From: Actinomycetospora soli
Lineage (GTDB): Bacteria > Actinomycetota > Actinomycetes > Mycobacteriales > Pseudonocardiaceae
Direction: 5' to 3'
NCBI RefSeq assembly: GCF_021026295.1
Contig: NZ_JAJNDA010000003.1
Coordinates: 1 to 64,000, forward strand
DNA: 64,000 nucleotides
Both the position numbers and the translations under genes were made by a program. Numbering within the stretch: position 1 is the stretch's first letter; the number at the start of each line of letters is the position of its first letter. Positions 18,595 through 29,693 of this stretch are shown here, in pieces. A model generated the notes under the pieces. It was not told where the DNA came from. It worked only from the letters and a program-made list of their open reading frames with translations, and searched no databases.

Positions 18595-19151
18595 GACGGA
18601 CTCTCGTCCAGGCCCACCGTGCCCAGCAGCTTCGCGTCGGCGGCCCGCTGCCGTTCGCGGGTGAGCCGGTCGCGCTCGGCGCGGGCGCGCTCGGCCACCT
18701 CGGCCCGCCAGCCCCCGAGCAGCTCGCCCTGCAGGCCGAACATCTCGGCCTCCTCGTCGGGCTCCGCGTGGTCGTACCCCAGCAGGTGGAGCACGCCGTG
18801 CACGGTCAGCAGGTGCAGTTCGTCGTCGAGCGAGTGTCCCGCCGACACCGCCTGGTCCCGCGCGAAGGCCGGGCACAGCACGATGTCGCCGAGCAGGCTC
18901 GGCCCGGACGGCGGGGCGTCCGGCCGCTTGGCCGTGTCCAGCTCGTCCATCGGGAAGCTCATGACGTCGGTCGGCCCCGGCAGGTCGAGCCACCGCTCGT
19001 GCAGCTCGGCCATCGGCTCGAGCTCCACGAGGAGGATCGACAGCTCGGCGAGGGGGCTCACCCCCATCCGGTCGAGCGCGTAGCGGGCGACGTCGACGAT
19101 CGGCGCCTCGTCGACGTCGACCCCCGACTCGTTCGCGATCTCGATGCTCAT
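18591..19151 (-). CDS. ybeY: Endoribonuclease YbeY
   Basis: 186 residues. It takes part in 16S rRNA maturation and ribosome quality control. The zinc-binding signature [17 protein letters not shown] supplies the three histidines. [13 protein letters not shown] is the conserved stretch before it. The ATG at 19151 follows the phoH stop without a gap (TAG-ATG). Confidence 0.94.
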   Translation of the reverse strand: MSIEIANESGVDVDEAPIVDVARYALDRMGVSPLAELSILLVELEPMAELHERWLDLPGPTDVMSFPMDELDTAKRPDAPPSGPSLLGDIVLCPAFARDQAVSAGHSLDDELHLLTVHGVLHLLGYDHAEPDEEAEMFGLQGELLGGWRAEVAERARAERDRLTRERQRAADAKLLGTVGLDESPS

Positions 19152-20241
19152 CTAGCGGCCCCGCCGTTCCCGACGGTTCTGCGGCGGGCCGTTGCGCGGG
19201 GGCACGGCCTTGGGGCCGCTGTTCTGCCGCGCGTCCCACCGGCCGTAGGCGTCGATGATCTCCGCGACCAGCCGGTGGCGGACCACGTCGGCGCTGGTCA
19301 GTTCGCTGAAGTAGACGTCGTCGACGCCGTCGAGGATCTCCCGCACCACGGCCAGCCCGGAGGTCTGGCCCCCGGGGAGGTCGACCTGCGTGACGTCGCC
19401 GGTGACGACGATCCGCGAGTCGTACCCGAGCCGCGTCAGGAACATCTTCATCTGTTCCGGCGTGGTGTTCTGGGCCTCGTCGAGGATGATGAACGCATTG
19501 TTGAGGCTGCGGCCGCGCATGTAGGCCAGCGGCGCGATCTCGATCGTGCCGGCCGCGAGCAGCTTCGGGACCGCCTCGGTGTCCATCATGTCGTGCAGCG
19601 CGTCGTACAGCGGGCGCAGGTACGGGTCGATCTTCTCCGAGAGCGTGCCGGGCAGGAACCCGAGCCGCTCCCCCGCCTCGACGGCGGGGCGGGTGAGGAT
19701 GATCCGGCTGACCTGCTTGGCCTGCAGCGCCTGCACGGCCTTGGCCATCGCCAGGTACGTCTTGCCGGTGCCGGCCGGGCCGATCCCGAAGACGATGGTG
19801 TTGACGTCGATCGCGTCGACGTAGCGCTTCTGGTTGAGCGTCTTGGGCCGGATCGTGCGTCCGCGCCGGGACAGGATGTCCAGGCTCAGCACCTCGGCCG
19901 GCGACGCCGACTCCGCGGCGTCGTCGCCGAGCATGCGCACGGTGCGCCGCACGGCGTCGGGGTCGATCTGCTGGCCGCGGCTGGCGAGGACCACCAGCTC
20001 GGCGAAGACCCGCTCGGCGAACGCCACGTCGGGCGGCGCGCCGGTGAGGGTCAGCTCGTTGCCGCGGACGTGGACGTCGGCGTCCAGCAGCTCCTCGGCC
20101 TCGCGGAGGTTCTCGTCGCGCTTGCCCAACAGCGCGAGCAGCGCGGACTCGGGGACGACGATGCGCGACTCGCCGGACGAGTCGGTGGACGTGGGACTCA
20201 GGATGCGTGCTCCCCGTGCGGTGATGCGTGCGTGAACCAGT

Positions 20242-20261
<20 letters not shown>
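19152..20261 (-). CDS. phoH: PhoH-like ATPase
   Basis: Up to 369 residues. It is a P-loop NTPase of the PhoH family, linked to RNA metabolism and usually next to ybeY. The Walker A is [13 protein letters not shown], Walker [11 protein letters not shown], followed by [19 protein letters not shown]. An N-terminal KH-like segment spans residues 30-100. The start is uncertain. The GTG at 20261 overlaps the ABC-F gene by 20 bp and has a weak ribosome site. A CTG at 20201 has GGGGAG eight bases upstream and begins [17 protein letters not shown], closer to the usual N-terminus. Confidence 0.9.
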
Positions 20262-21870
<1,609 letters not shown>

Positions 21871-21938
21871 GACGACACTCCGGACGCGGAGGGCGAGGAC
21901 CCCGCCGGGCGTGTGCCGCAGCGCGGGTCGAGGCGTCG

Positions 21939-21950
21939 TCAGAGCTCCAT
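21939..21950 (-). promoter_or_regulatory. Candidate three-codon leader ORF (Met-Glu-Leu) upstream of ABC-F
   Basis: On the minus strand ATG-GAG-CTC-TGA lies 68 bases before the ABC-F start. A -10-like TACGGT (21961-21966) ends ten bases before this ATG, so the transcript would be nearly leaderless and begin with the mini-ORF. No clear -35 is seen. Confidence 0.3.
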
Positions 21951-22022
21951 GATGGGACCGACCGTAGCAGCCCCGGCGAGCGCAGGCGCGCGCTTTTCCG
22001 GCGTCGCGGCCCGCGCCACCGG

Positions 22023-22928
22023 TCACCGCAGGAGGCCGAGCACCTCCTCGCGCACCGTCCGCCAGGCGGGCGCGGCCGGGTCGATGAGCTGGAAGTGGTC
22101 GACGCCGGGCAGCTCGACCAGGCGCGCCTGGCCACGAGCGGCCGTCGCCGCGGCGACGTAGCGGCGGGACTGGTCGATCGGCACCGTGTCGTCGGCGGTC
22201 CCGTGCACCGCCACGACCGGGCACGACGCGGGGACCAGCGCGGCCGGCGAGGCGACGGCGTAGCGCGCGGCCTGGGTGACCGGGTCGCCGCCGAGCAGGT
22301 CCTGCGTGGCGGCGCCGCCGAGGTTCTGCTGGGCCGCGGCGACCAGGTCGAGCACGCCGGCCTGCGCGACGACGCCCCGCGGGACGACCACCGGGTCCGC
22401 CCCGGGCGCCGGCGCCTGCAGCCGCGAGCGCGAGGCCGCCCACGCCGCGAGGTGCCCGCCGGCGGAGTGGCCGAGGAGCACGACCTTCGTCAGGTCCAGG
22501 GAGCGGCCCGCACGGCGGGCGGTCTCCTCGCCCGGCCCGGCGAGCAGGTCCACCGCCGCGGCGACGTCGGCGAGCGTCGTCGGGAAACCGCCGCCGTTGC
22601 CGACGCGCCGGTACTCGACGTTCAGCGCCGCGACGTCGGCGTTGGTGAGGTCCACCGCGAGCGGCGTCCCCAGCTCGAGGCCGTACGCCGCGCGCCAGTA
22701 GCCGCCGTGGATCACCACGACGACCGGCAGCGGCCCCTCCGGCCCCTCCCCGGGGTCGCCCGGCGGCAGGTGGAGCACCGCGTACTGCGACGGGTCCGGG
22801 CCGTAGCGCAGCGGCACCGGCTCGGGGGTGCCCGGGCGCGGCGCCGGCGTCGTCCCGGCGGGGCTCGTCGTGCAGGCCGCGAGCAACCCCGTGAGTCCGA
22901 GCAGCCCGAGCAGCGAACGGCGGGCCAT
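22023..22928 (-). CDS. Secreted alpha/beta hydrolase lipoprotein
   Basis: 301 residues. A lipoprotein signal is clear: MARRSLLGLLGLTGLLAAC with lipobox LAAC. The mature part is an alpha/beta hydrolase with oxyanion motif VVVIHGGYW, nucleophile elbow LLGHSAGGHLAAW, and the acid and histidine regions VAVHGTADDTVP and PGVDHFQLID. It resembles kynurenine formamidase/esterase-type hydrolases (HGGYW motif), but export points to an extracellular ester or amide substrate. The ATG overlaps the rsmE stop (TGATG). Confidence 0.85.
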   Translation of the reverse strand: MARRSLLGLLGLTGLLAACTTSPAGTTPAPRPGTPEPVPLRYGPDPSQYAVLHLPPGDPGEGPEGPLPVVVVIHGGYWRAAYGLELGTPLAVDLTNADVAALNVEYRRVGNGGGFPTTLADVAAAVDLLAGPGEETARRAGRSLDLTKVVLLGHSAGGHLAAWAASRSRLQAPAPGADPVVVPRGVVAQAGVLDLVAAAQQNLGGAATQDLLGGDPVTQAARYAVASPAALVPASCPVVAVHGTADDTVPIDQSRRYVAAATAARGQARLVELPGVDHFQLIDPAAPAWRTVREEVLGLLR

Positions 22929-23674
22929 CACGCGTCCCACCGACCCGTGCGCAGGCCCAGCGCACCGAGCGCGACGGCCGCCGCGGTCGAGGTCCGCAGC
23001 ACGTCCGGGCCGAGGCGCACGGGCGTCGCCCCGGCCGCCACGAGCCGCTCCGTCTCGGCCTCGGTCACGCCGCCCTCCGGGCCCACGAGCAGGACGACCT
23101 CCTCGCCGAGCGCCACGTCCGCCACCGACACCTCCGCCGTCGCCTCCAGGAGCAGGGCCGTGCTGTGTTCGAGACGTCGGGCGAGCTGGTTCGTCGTCAT
23201 CGGCTCGGCGACCTCGGGCACCCACGCCCGGCGCGACTGCTTGGCCGCCTCGGTGACGCTCGACCGCCACCGCGCGAGCTGCTTCGCCCCGCGCGGCCCG
23301 TCGTCCCACTGGGTCACGCAGCGCTCCGCCCGCCACGGGATGACCGCGTCGATCCCCGCCTCGGTCGCGGTCTCGACGGCGAGCTCCCCGCGGTCGCCCT
23401 TCGCCAGGGCCTGGGCCAGCACCAGGCGCGTTCCCGACGGCGGGTCGGTGCGGGTCTCGCGGACCTCCGCGGTCACGTGGCCCTTGCCGACCGCCGTGAC
23501 CTCCGCGCGCGCCCGCGTCCCGGCACCGTCCCCGACGAGGATCACCTCGCCGGGCGCCACCCGCTTCACGTCGGCCGCGTGCCGGCCCTCGGCGCCCTCG
23601 AGGGTGACCACACCCGACGTCGGGACCTCCTCGACGAGGAACAGCGCCGGGCGGCTCCAGTCCGCCCGGCTCAC
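22928..23674 (-). CDS. rsmE: 16S rRNA (uracil1498-N3)-methyltransferase
   Basis: 248 residues, GTG start. It is a SPOUT-fold methyltransferase of 16S rRNA. An N-terminal PUA-like part (FLVEEVPTSGVVTLEGAEGRHAADVKRV) precedes the knotted domain with LAQALAKGDRGELAVETATEAG, ERCVTQWDD, LLVGPEGGVTEAE and LGPDVLRTSTAAAVALGAL. Position next to dnaJ and hrcA matches mycobacteria. A large hairpin (23677-23735) lies directly before the start codon and no strong ribosome site is visible. Confidence 0.94.
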   Translation of the reverse strand: MSRADWSRPALFLVEEVPTSGVVTLEGAEGRHAADVKRVAPGEVILVGDGAGTRARAEVTAVGKGHVTAEVRETRTDPPSGTRLVLAQALAKGDRGELAVETATEAGIDAVIPWRAERCVTQWDDGPRGAKQLARWRSSVTEAAKQSRRAWVPEVAEPMTTNQLARRLEHSTALLLEATAEVSVADVALGEEVVLLVGPEGGVTEAETERLVAAGATPVRLGPDVLRTSTAAAVALGALGLRTGRWDA

Positions 23675-23676
23675 GA

Positions 23677-23735
23677 CGTGGCAGGAAAGCGTCGTTGCTG
23701 TCGTCCGGCGTCAGCATCGACGCTTTCCTGCCACG
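23677..23735. repeat. 18-bp-arm palindrome between dnaJ and rsmE
   Basis: Arm 23677-23694 (CGTGGCAGGAAAGCGTCG) pairs perfectly with 23718-23735. Inside, TGCTG/CAGCA can pair around TCGTCCGGCGT. It lies in the 5' untranslated region of rsmE between two codirectional genes. The left 26 bases recur at 14968-14993. Confidence 0.7.
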
Positions 23736-23747
23736 ACGGGGTGGACG

Positions 23748-24899
23748 TCACCGCGTGCGCCCGGCCTTCCGGCGCCCGAACAGCCCGTTGCGGGCCTGGC
23801 CCGCGTACTCCGGCTGCTCCTCGCCGCGCAGCGCCGCGAGTTCGCGGAGCAGCTCGGTCTGGCGGGCGTCGAGCTTCTCCGGCACGGCCACGTCGAGGTG
23901 CACGAGCAGGTCGCCGCGGCCGTCGGTGCGCCCGGACGAGCGCAACCGCGGCATCCCCTTGCCGCGCAGCGTGTGCACGGTGCCCGGCTGCGTGCCCGGG
24001 TCGATGTGCAGCTCCTCGTCGCCCTCGAGCGTGCGCTGGCGCAGCGTCGTGCCGAGCGCCGCGGCCGTCATCGGGAGGCCGACGTGGCAGTGCAGGTCGA
24101 CACCGTCGCGCTCGAAGTACTCGTGCGGGGCCTCGGTGACCTCGACGTACAGGTTGCCGGCCGGACCACCGCCGGGGCCGACCTCGCCCTGCCCGGCCAT
24201 CCGGATCCGCATGCCGTCGCCGACGCCCGGGGGCACCTGGACGGTGACCGTGCGCCGCGCGCGGACGCGCCCGTCGCCGGCGCACTGCTGGCACGGGTTC
24301 GGGATGATCTCGCCGAGCCCGCGGCACACCGGGCACGGGCGGGCCGTGACGACCTGCCCGATGAAGGAGCGCTGCACGTTCTGGATCTCGCCGCGGCCGC
24401 CGCAGGTGTCGCAGGGCACCGGGTGGGACCCGGCCTCCGCGCCGCCGCCCTGGCAGCGCTCGCAGAGCACCGCCGTGTCGACGGTGAGCTCGCGTGCCAC
24501 CCCGGCGGCGCACTCCTCGAGGGTGAGGTCGATGCGGATCAGGGCGTCCTCGCCGGGCTGCACGCGCCCGCGCGGACCGCGCCCGCCACCACCGCCGGCC
24601 GCCCCGAAGAACGCGTCCATGATGTCGCCGAGCCCGCCGAAGCCGGCCCCGCCGAACCCGCCGGCGCCGCCGAAACCACCGCCCGCGGTGGCGTTCGGGT
24701 CGCCGCCGAGGTCGACGATGCGGCGCTTCTCCGGGTCGGAGAGCACCTCGTAGGCGCTCTTGACCTGCTGGAAGCGCTCCGCGGCGTCGGGGTTGACGTC
24801 GGGGTGGAGCTCTCTGGCGAGCTTCCGGTACGCCCGGCGGATCTCCGCGTCGTCGGCCTCCCGGCTGACGCCGAGGATGTCGTAGTAGTCCGTGGCCAC
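23748..24899 (-). CDS. dnaJ: Chaperone protein DnaJ (type I)
   Basis: 383 residues from a GTG. It is an Hsp40 co-chaperone that stimulates DnaK. The J domain ([32 protein letters not shown]) contains HPD. A Gly/Phe-rich linker spans residues 73-105. Four zinc-finger repeats are visible: [24 protein letters not shown] and CQQCAGDG. The C-terminal substrate-binding domains follow. Pairing with hrcA identifies it as the dnaJ2 type of actinobacteria, separate from the dnaK-linked copy. Confidence 0.94.
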   Translation of the reverse strand: MATDYYDILGVSREADDAEIRRAYRKLARELHPDVNPDAAERFQQVKSAYEVLSDPEKRRIVDLGGDPNATAGGGFGGAGGFGGAGFGGLGDIMDAFFGAAGGGGGRGPRGRVQPGEDALIRIDLTLEECAAGVARELTVDTAVLCERCQGGGAEAGSHPVPCDTCGGRGEIQNVQRSFIGQVVTARPCPVCRGLGEIIPNPCQQCAGDGRVRARRTVTVQVPPGVGDGMRIRMAGQGEVGPGGGPAGNLYVEVTEAPHEYFERDGVDLHCHVGLPMTAAALGTTLRQRTLEGDEELHIDPGTQPGTVHTLRGKGMPRLRSSGRTDGRGDLLVHLDVAVPEKLDARQTELLRELAALRGEEQPEYAGQARNGLFGRRKAGRTR

Positions 24900-24945
24900 A
24901 GTCCGATGTCGTCCTTGATCCGTTGAGTACTGGGGAGCGTTCCGG

Positions 24946-25965
24946 TCAGCGTCCGCCGACGATCTCGCCGACGTAGCGCGCGACGGCCCGGACCGCCGCG
25001 ATCGTGCTGGGGTAGTCCATCCGGGTCGGACCGACCACGCCCATCCCACCGAGCGCCGGCGCCGACACGGGGCCGTAGCCGATGGAGACGGTGGAGGTCG
25101 CGAACAGGTCCTCGGCCTCGTTCTCCTCACCGATGCGTACCGTGACCTGCGCCGGGTCGCTCGACGCGGCGAGCAGCCGCAGCACCACGACCTGCTCCTC
25201 GAGCGCCTCGAGCACGCCCCGCAGCGACGCCGCGTCGGCGCCCTGCCGGGCGAGGTTCGCGGTGCCACCGAGCACGAGCCGCTCCTCGGGGTGCTCCACG
25301 AGCGCCTCGACGAGCACGGCGCTCACCGTGGTGACCACCGTCCGCAGGTCGGCGGCCTCCTCGGGCAGGGTCGCGACCGCGGCGGCGGCCGTCGCCAGGG
25401 GCTTCCCGACGAGGGCCTGGTTCAACATCGTCCGCAGCCGCGCGACGTCCTCGTCGGACAGGACGTCGCCGAGGTCGACCACCCGCTGGTCCACCCGGCC
25501 CGTGTCGGTGATCAGCACGAGCATCAGGCGGGCGGGGGTGAGGCTCACGACCTCGAGGTGGCGCACCGTCGAGCGCGTCAGCGTCGGGTACTGCACCACC
25601 GCGACCTGCCGCGTGAGCTGGGCGAGCAGACGCACGCTGCGACGCAGCACGTCGTCGAGGTCGACGGCGCCGTCGAGGAACGTCGCGATGGCCTTCCGCT
25701 CGGCCGCCGACAGGGGCTTGACCTGCGCGAGCCGGTCGACGAACAGGCGGTAGCCCTTGTCCGTGGGGATCCGGCCGGCGCTGGTGTGCGGCTGGATGAT
25801 GTAGCCCTCGTCCTCGAGCGCGGCCATGTCGTTGCGGACCGTCGCGCTGGAGACGCCCAGGTTGTGGCGATCGACGATGCCCTTGCTGCCGACGGGTTCG
25901 TTGGTGGCGACGAAGTCCGCGACGATGGCACGCAGGACCGCGACCCGGCGCTCCTCGGCGTTCAT
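24946..25965 (-). CDS. hrcA: Heat-inducible transcription repressor HrcA
   Basis: 339 residues from the ATG at 25965, preceded by GAGGAGGT. It represses chaperonin genes at CIRCE elements and is activated for DNA binding by GroEL. The N-terminal winged helix has [20 protein letters not shown] and [19 protein letters not shown], followed by [14 protein letters not shown]. The GAF-like domain follows. I found no CIRCE in front of this operon, so HrcA probably acts elsewhere. Confidence 0.94.
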   Translation of the reverse strand: MNAEERRVAVLRAIVADFVATNEPVGSKGIVDRHNLGVSSATVRNDMAALEDEGYIIQPHTSAGRIPTDKGYRLFVDRLAQVKPLSAAERKAIATFLDGAVDLDDVLRRSVRLLAQLTRQVAVVQYPTLTRSTVRHLEVVSLTPARLMLVLITDTGRVDQRVVDLGDVLSDEDVARLRTMLNQALVGKPLATAAAAVATLPEEAADLRTVVTTVSAVLVEALVEHPEERLVLGGTANLARQGADAASLRGVLEALEEQVVVLRLLAASSDPAQVTVRIGEENEAEDLFATSTVSIGYGPVSAPALGGMGVVGPTRMDYPSTIAAVRAVARYVGEIVGGR

Positions 25966-26127
25966 CCCGTCGACCTCCTCACGCGTCCGAGAACCCGACA
26001 CTCCATGGTAGGCGAGACATGGGTGCGAGGTCGGACGGCCGTGAGCGTGGTCGGCTCAGGCTTCCGGGTCGGTCGCGGGACCGGTGCCGGCGGCAGCGGT
26101 TCAGCCCACCGCCACCGGGCGCGGCAG

Positions 26128-27657
26128 TTAGGAGAGCACCCCCTCGAGCGAGCGCACCACCACCTGCGCGGTCTCCGCGGTGTCCGGGTCGGCGAACGGG
26201 TTCTCGGCGTGCCCGCGCCACCGGCCCAGTGCGGCGAGGGCCACGGCCCGCAGGTCGCCGGCCCCGGTGTCGTCGGCGACCCCGAGGCGGGCGGTCGGCG
26301 CCGGGCCCTGGTCGCCCAGCAGCCGCTCGGCCTCCTCGGTGAGCGCGGTGCCGGCGCGGCCGGGCACGTCGAGCGGCCGGCGCCGCAGGCGGGTCAGCAC
26401 GTCGAGCTCGACGATCTCGTGGGCGCCCGAGCGCACCCGCTCCACGTGCTCGGCGAGCGCGGCCAGAGCCGCCGGCGCGACGGGCCGCGGCACCCCCGCC
26501 CGCGGGACCGGGGAGGGCCGCGGGTCGACCACACCGGTCGTCGGGACGCCGCTGCGGGCCCGGGCGAGGAAGCGCTCGACGGCGAGCAGGGCCGAGCGGG
26601 CCTGGAAGACGTCGCGCCGGGCGAGGAACCGGGCCGCGAGGATGTCGCGCAGCTCGTCGAGACCGCTGCGGCGCCCGAGCTCGGTGGCGAGGGCGGCCGA
26701 GTCGTCGACCCCGCGGCGCAGCAGGGAGGTGGCGAGCCGGACGCCGAACAGCCCGAAGCGGTCCAGCAGCGCGAGCCGGGTCCCCGACGGCAGGACACCG
26801 GAGGCCTGCACGAACCGGTCGGCGGTGAGCAGTTGCGCGTCGAGCTCGGCGCGGTCGAGGCGGGCGAGCGCGCGCAGCGCCGTGAACTCCACCCCGCGCA
26901 GGGTGCGGGCGGTCTCCGCGACGAGGCCCGCGACCGTCGTCGTCGTGGCACACCACGGGCGCAGCGCCGGGTCGGTCCGGTAGCGGCGGGCGACCTGCTG
27001 GGCGGCCATCACCGCGTCGATGCGCCCGCCACCGACCTCGTCGGCGCGGGAGAGCACCACCAGCGTGCCCGCGGCGCCGACGTTCTCGGCCACACGGTCG
27101 CCGTAGGACTCCAGGAACGCGACGTCGGGTTCGTGCAGGTGGCGGACGAGGTGGACGACGCAGTCCACGACGTCCTCGGAGAACTCGCCCCAGACGCTGC
27201 GGGTCGCGGGGGAGTCGACGCCGGGCGTGTCGATGAGCGTGACGTCGCGCAGGTGCTGGGTCGGCCAGTCCACGTGCAGGGCGGCGACCCGGGCGAGGTC
27301 GAGCCGCTCGGTCTCGATCACGAGCGAGCCGCGGCGGTGCAGAGCGGGCAGCTCGACCGGGTCGTCGTCGCGGCGCGCGCCCCGGTAGGTCACCCCGATG
27401 CGGGGGCTGGGTCCGTCGGCGTAGTGGGTCGTGACGCGGGTGCACTCCCCCACCCCGGTCGGCGCGATCTGCTCGCCGACCAGGGCGTTCAACAGCGTCG
27501 ACTTGCCCGTCTTGATCGACCCGGCGAGCGCGACCCGCAGCGGGCCGCCGAGCCGGGCGCGCTGCGCGGTGAGGGCGCCGACCGCGTGCGGGTCGCCGGC
27601 GAAGACCGTGACGGCGTGGTCGAGGACGCCGCGCGTCTCGTCGAGCAGGCGGCTCAC
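26128..27657 (-). CDS. IniC-like dynamin-family GTPase, locus A
   Basis: 509 residues; GTG start overlapping the upstream GTPase stop by 4 bp. The G domain has G1 AGSIKTGKSTLLNALVG, switch region ECTRVTTHY, G3 LIDTPGVDS and a degenerate G4 VLSRADEV. After residue 200 it is helical, with ARTLRGVEFTALRALARLDRAELDAQ and LDRFGLFGVRLATSLLRRG, the latter typical of IniC-like bacterial dynamins. Such proteins assemble on membranes. It is the last gene of the iniB-iniA-iniC-like operon. A close paralogue lies at 56178-57746. Confidence 0.8.
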   Translation of the reverse strand: MSRLLDETRGVLDHAVTVFAGDPHAVGALTAQRARLGGPLRVALAGSIKTGKSTLLNALVGEQIAPTGVGECTRVTTHYADGPSPRIGVTYRGARRDDDPVELPALHRRGSLVIETERLDLARVAALHVDWPTQHLRDVTLIDTPGVDSPATRSVWGEFSEDVVDCVVHLVRHLHEPDVAFLESYGDRVAENVGAAGTLVVLSRADEVGGGRIDAVMAAQQVARRYRTDPALRPWCATTTTVAGLVAETARTLRGVEFTALRALARLDRAELDAQLLTADRFVQASGVLPSGTRLALLDRFGLFGVRLATSLLRRGVDDSAALATELGRRSGLDELRDILAARFLARRDVFQARSALLAVERFLARARSGVPTTGVVDPRPSPVPRAGVPRPVAPAALAALAEHVERVRSGAHEIVELDVLTRLRRRPLDVPGRAGTALTEEAERLLGDQGPAPTARLGVADDTGAGDLRAVALAALGRWRGHAENPFADPDTAETAQVVVRSLEGVLS

Positions 27658-29693
27658 CGGACACCTCCGGACGTGAGCTGCCGGTCGTGAGGGGAGGATT
27701 CGAGCGCTCTCGTGGCGCGAGGGTTCCCCTCGCGCGGGAGGGCGACCGCGAACCCGGCCCGACACGTCGCCACGCGCCCGGCGAGCAGCTCCACGCGCGC
27801 CAGCTCGGCCGTGACGTCGCGCAGCCGCCGGTCCCGACGTCCGCTCTCGACCTCCTGCGCGGCCGCGGCGGCGGTCACGGCCTCCGCCACCGACCGGGCG
27901 AGGGACTCGGCCTGCGCGGTGAAGTGGTCGCGCAGGGTGCGCTGGACGTCGCGCAGCAGGTCGCGCGACCGCTTGCTCGCCAGGTGCAGGACCTCGTCCC
28001 CGTGGCGGCGCACCGCCTGCTTGGCCTCGGCCCGGCGCCGCTGCAGCGCCCGTTTCCGCTCGTCCCGGATCGTCTTCGACCCGAGCAGGACCCCGGCCCC
28101 GACGGAGAACGGGTTGATCAGCGCGAGACCCGACAGCGTCGTCACCATCCCGACCATCAGCACCCCGCCGTACGACCCCCGCATCCCGACGACGAAGCCG
28201 TTGGCCCAGCCGATCCGCTCCAGGTCGGGGACCTCGATCCCCGGGACGTCGGGCAGTTCCGCCCGCACGACCATCCCGCCGGGCATCGTCTGCTCCAGCG
28301 GCGACTCGGGCGGGGTCGGCGCCACGACCGCGGCGGGCTCCGCCCCGGGCAGCTGCGAGCGCACCGAGCCGCCGGAGATCGCGAAGTGGTCGGCCACCCG
28401 CTCGGCGAGCCGCCAGGTGCGCTCCCCGGCCCAGATGAACGTCGTCGTGACCCCTTCCGAGATCTCCTCGGTGAACCACGGCGCGAAGGTGTCCCACGTC
28501 GACGCCGGGTCGGCCGCGTCGAGCGCCTCCTCCCCGGCGCGCACCACGTGCCGGATGCGGTCGCGCAGGTCCCAGTCGATGTCGGAGACCAGGTCCGCGA
28601 CCCCGTCGGCGAGCGTCTGCTGCCAGCGGGCGCTGCGCTCCTTGAGCTCGGCGGCGCGGTCGCGGGCGGCGGACAGCTCCCGGGTCATCTCGGCCGCGGC
28701 CTCCGGGTCGGAGAGCCCGATCCGCTCCGCCTCGAGGGCCGCGCCGAACTCGGTGACGGCCTCGGCGACCTGGTCGAGCACCGCGACGGTGTGTCGCGCT
28801 CCCGCCGGGTCCGCGACCTCGCCGCGCAGCAGGTCGGCCAGCGCCGGCACGCCGGACTCGGCGAGCAGCTCGTCGTCGCCGACCCGGCGGGCGTGGGCCG
28901 CGAGCGTCGCCGACACCGGGACCACCGGCACCCGCCGCAGGTCGTGCGCCCGCAGGTGGCGCAGGTCGAGGTCCCGGACCTCCCGCCAGCGCGGGTGCAG
29001 GTCGACCTTGGTGAGCGCGAGGACGACGACGGCGCACTGCCGGTCGGCCGCGCGCAGCAGGGCCAGCTCCGGGGCCGTGAGCTCCCTCGACGCGTCGGTC
29101 ACGACGACGACCGCGTGCGCGGCCGGGAAGCCCGCCCGGACGGCGAGCCCGCGGGCGGAGCGGGGCCCGCCCTCGCCGGGGGTGTCGACCAGGACGAGCC
29201 CGTCGCCGACGAGCCCGTCCGGCAGCTCGACCTCGGCGTGCGACCAGGCCGGGCCGGCGGTGTCGCGCCCGGAGACGGCGGCGGTCAGCTCGGCGGCGGA
29301 GACCCGCCGTCGGACCGGGGCCTCGTCCGGACCGTCCGGACCGTCACGCCCGTCGGGGCCGTCCGGACCGTCACCCGCCACCAGCACCGCGGACGGCGCC
29401 GGGCCGTGGCGCACGACGGTGGGGAGCCGGGTGGTGACGTCGTCGTGCACCGGGCAGACCGAGGTGCCCGCGAGCGCCGAGACCAGCGCGCTCTTGCCCT
29501 GCTTGAAGTCCCCGACGACGAGGACCCGCGCCCCGGGGTCCGCGAGACGGTCGGCCGCGGCGGCGAGGTCGGCCGCGAGGTCGGGGCGGCCGTAGGCCGT
29601 GGCGGCCCGGACGGCGAGTGCCGTCACCGCCCGCGCCTCGTCCCGGTCCGGGCCCGTCTCCGGTCCCGGTTCCCCCGCGTCCTGCCCCTCCAC
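27654..29693 (-). CDS. IniA-like dynamin-family GTPase, locus A
   Basis: 679 residues from a GTG with GGGGGAC upstream. G1 is GDFKQGKSALVSAL (61-74), G3 VDTPGEGG, G4 LALTKVDLHP. A long helical bundle follows (RSARWQQTLADGVADLVSDIDWDLRDR), then a hydrophobic paddle (residues about 495-540: GMRGSYGGVLMVGMVTTLSG, INPFSVGAGVLLGSKT) for membrane insertion, and a coiled-coil tail. Mycobacterial IniA, a membrane-remodelling dynamin induced by cell-wall drugs, has this layout. Unlike its paralogue at 57743, the G domain contains collagen-like GPD/GRD triplets before EAPVRRR. Confidence 0.82.
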   Translation of the reverse strand: MEGQDAGEPGPETGPDRDEARAVTALAVRAATAYGRPDLAADLAAAADRLADPGARVLVVGDFKQGKSALVSALAGTSVCPVHDDVTTRLPTVVRHGPAPSAVLVAGDGPDGPDGRDGPDGPDEAPVRRRVSAAELTAAVSGRDTAGPAWSHAEVELPDGLVGDGLVLVDTPGEGGPRSARGLAVRAGFPAAHAVVVVTDASRELTAPELALLRAADRQCAVVVLALTKVDLHPRWREVRDLDLRHLRAHDLRRVPVVPVSATLAAHARRVGDDELLAESGVPALADLLRGEVADPAGARHTVAVLDQVAEAVTEFGAALEAERIGLSDPEAAAEMTRELSAARDRAAELKERSARWQQTLADGVADLVSDIDWDLRDRIRHVVRAGEEALDAADPASTWDTFAPWFTEEISEGVTTTFIWAGERTWRLAERVADHFAISGGSVRSQLPGAEPAAVVAPTPPESPLEQTMPGGMVVRAELPDVPGIEVPDLERIGWANGFVVGMRGSYGGVLMVGMVTTLSGLALINPFSVGAGVLLGSKTIRDERKRALQRRRAEAKQAVRRHGDEVLHLASKRSRDLLRDVQRTLRDHFTAQAESLARSVAEAVTAAAAAQEVESGRRDRRLRDVTAELARVELLAGRVATCRAGFAVALPREGNPRATRALESSPHDRQLTSGGVR

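Noticed and set aside
24900-26120. CIRCE element controlling hrcA-dnaJ
   Set aside because: No TTAGCACTC-N9-GAGTGCTAA-like sequence is present in the upstream region.
26128-29693. Dynamin genes as an antiphage defence island
   Set aside because: Dynamin-like GTPases occur in defence, but here they pair with IniB-type and Hsp70/LuxR genes and no nuclease, toxin or mobile element is near. Cell-envelope stress is the better-supported context.
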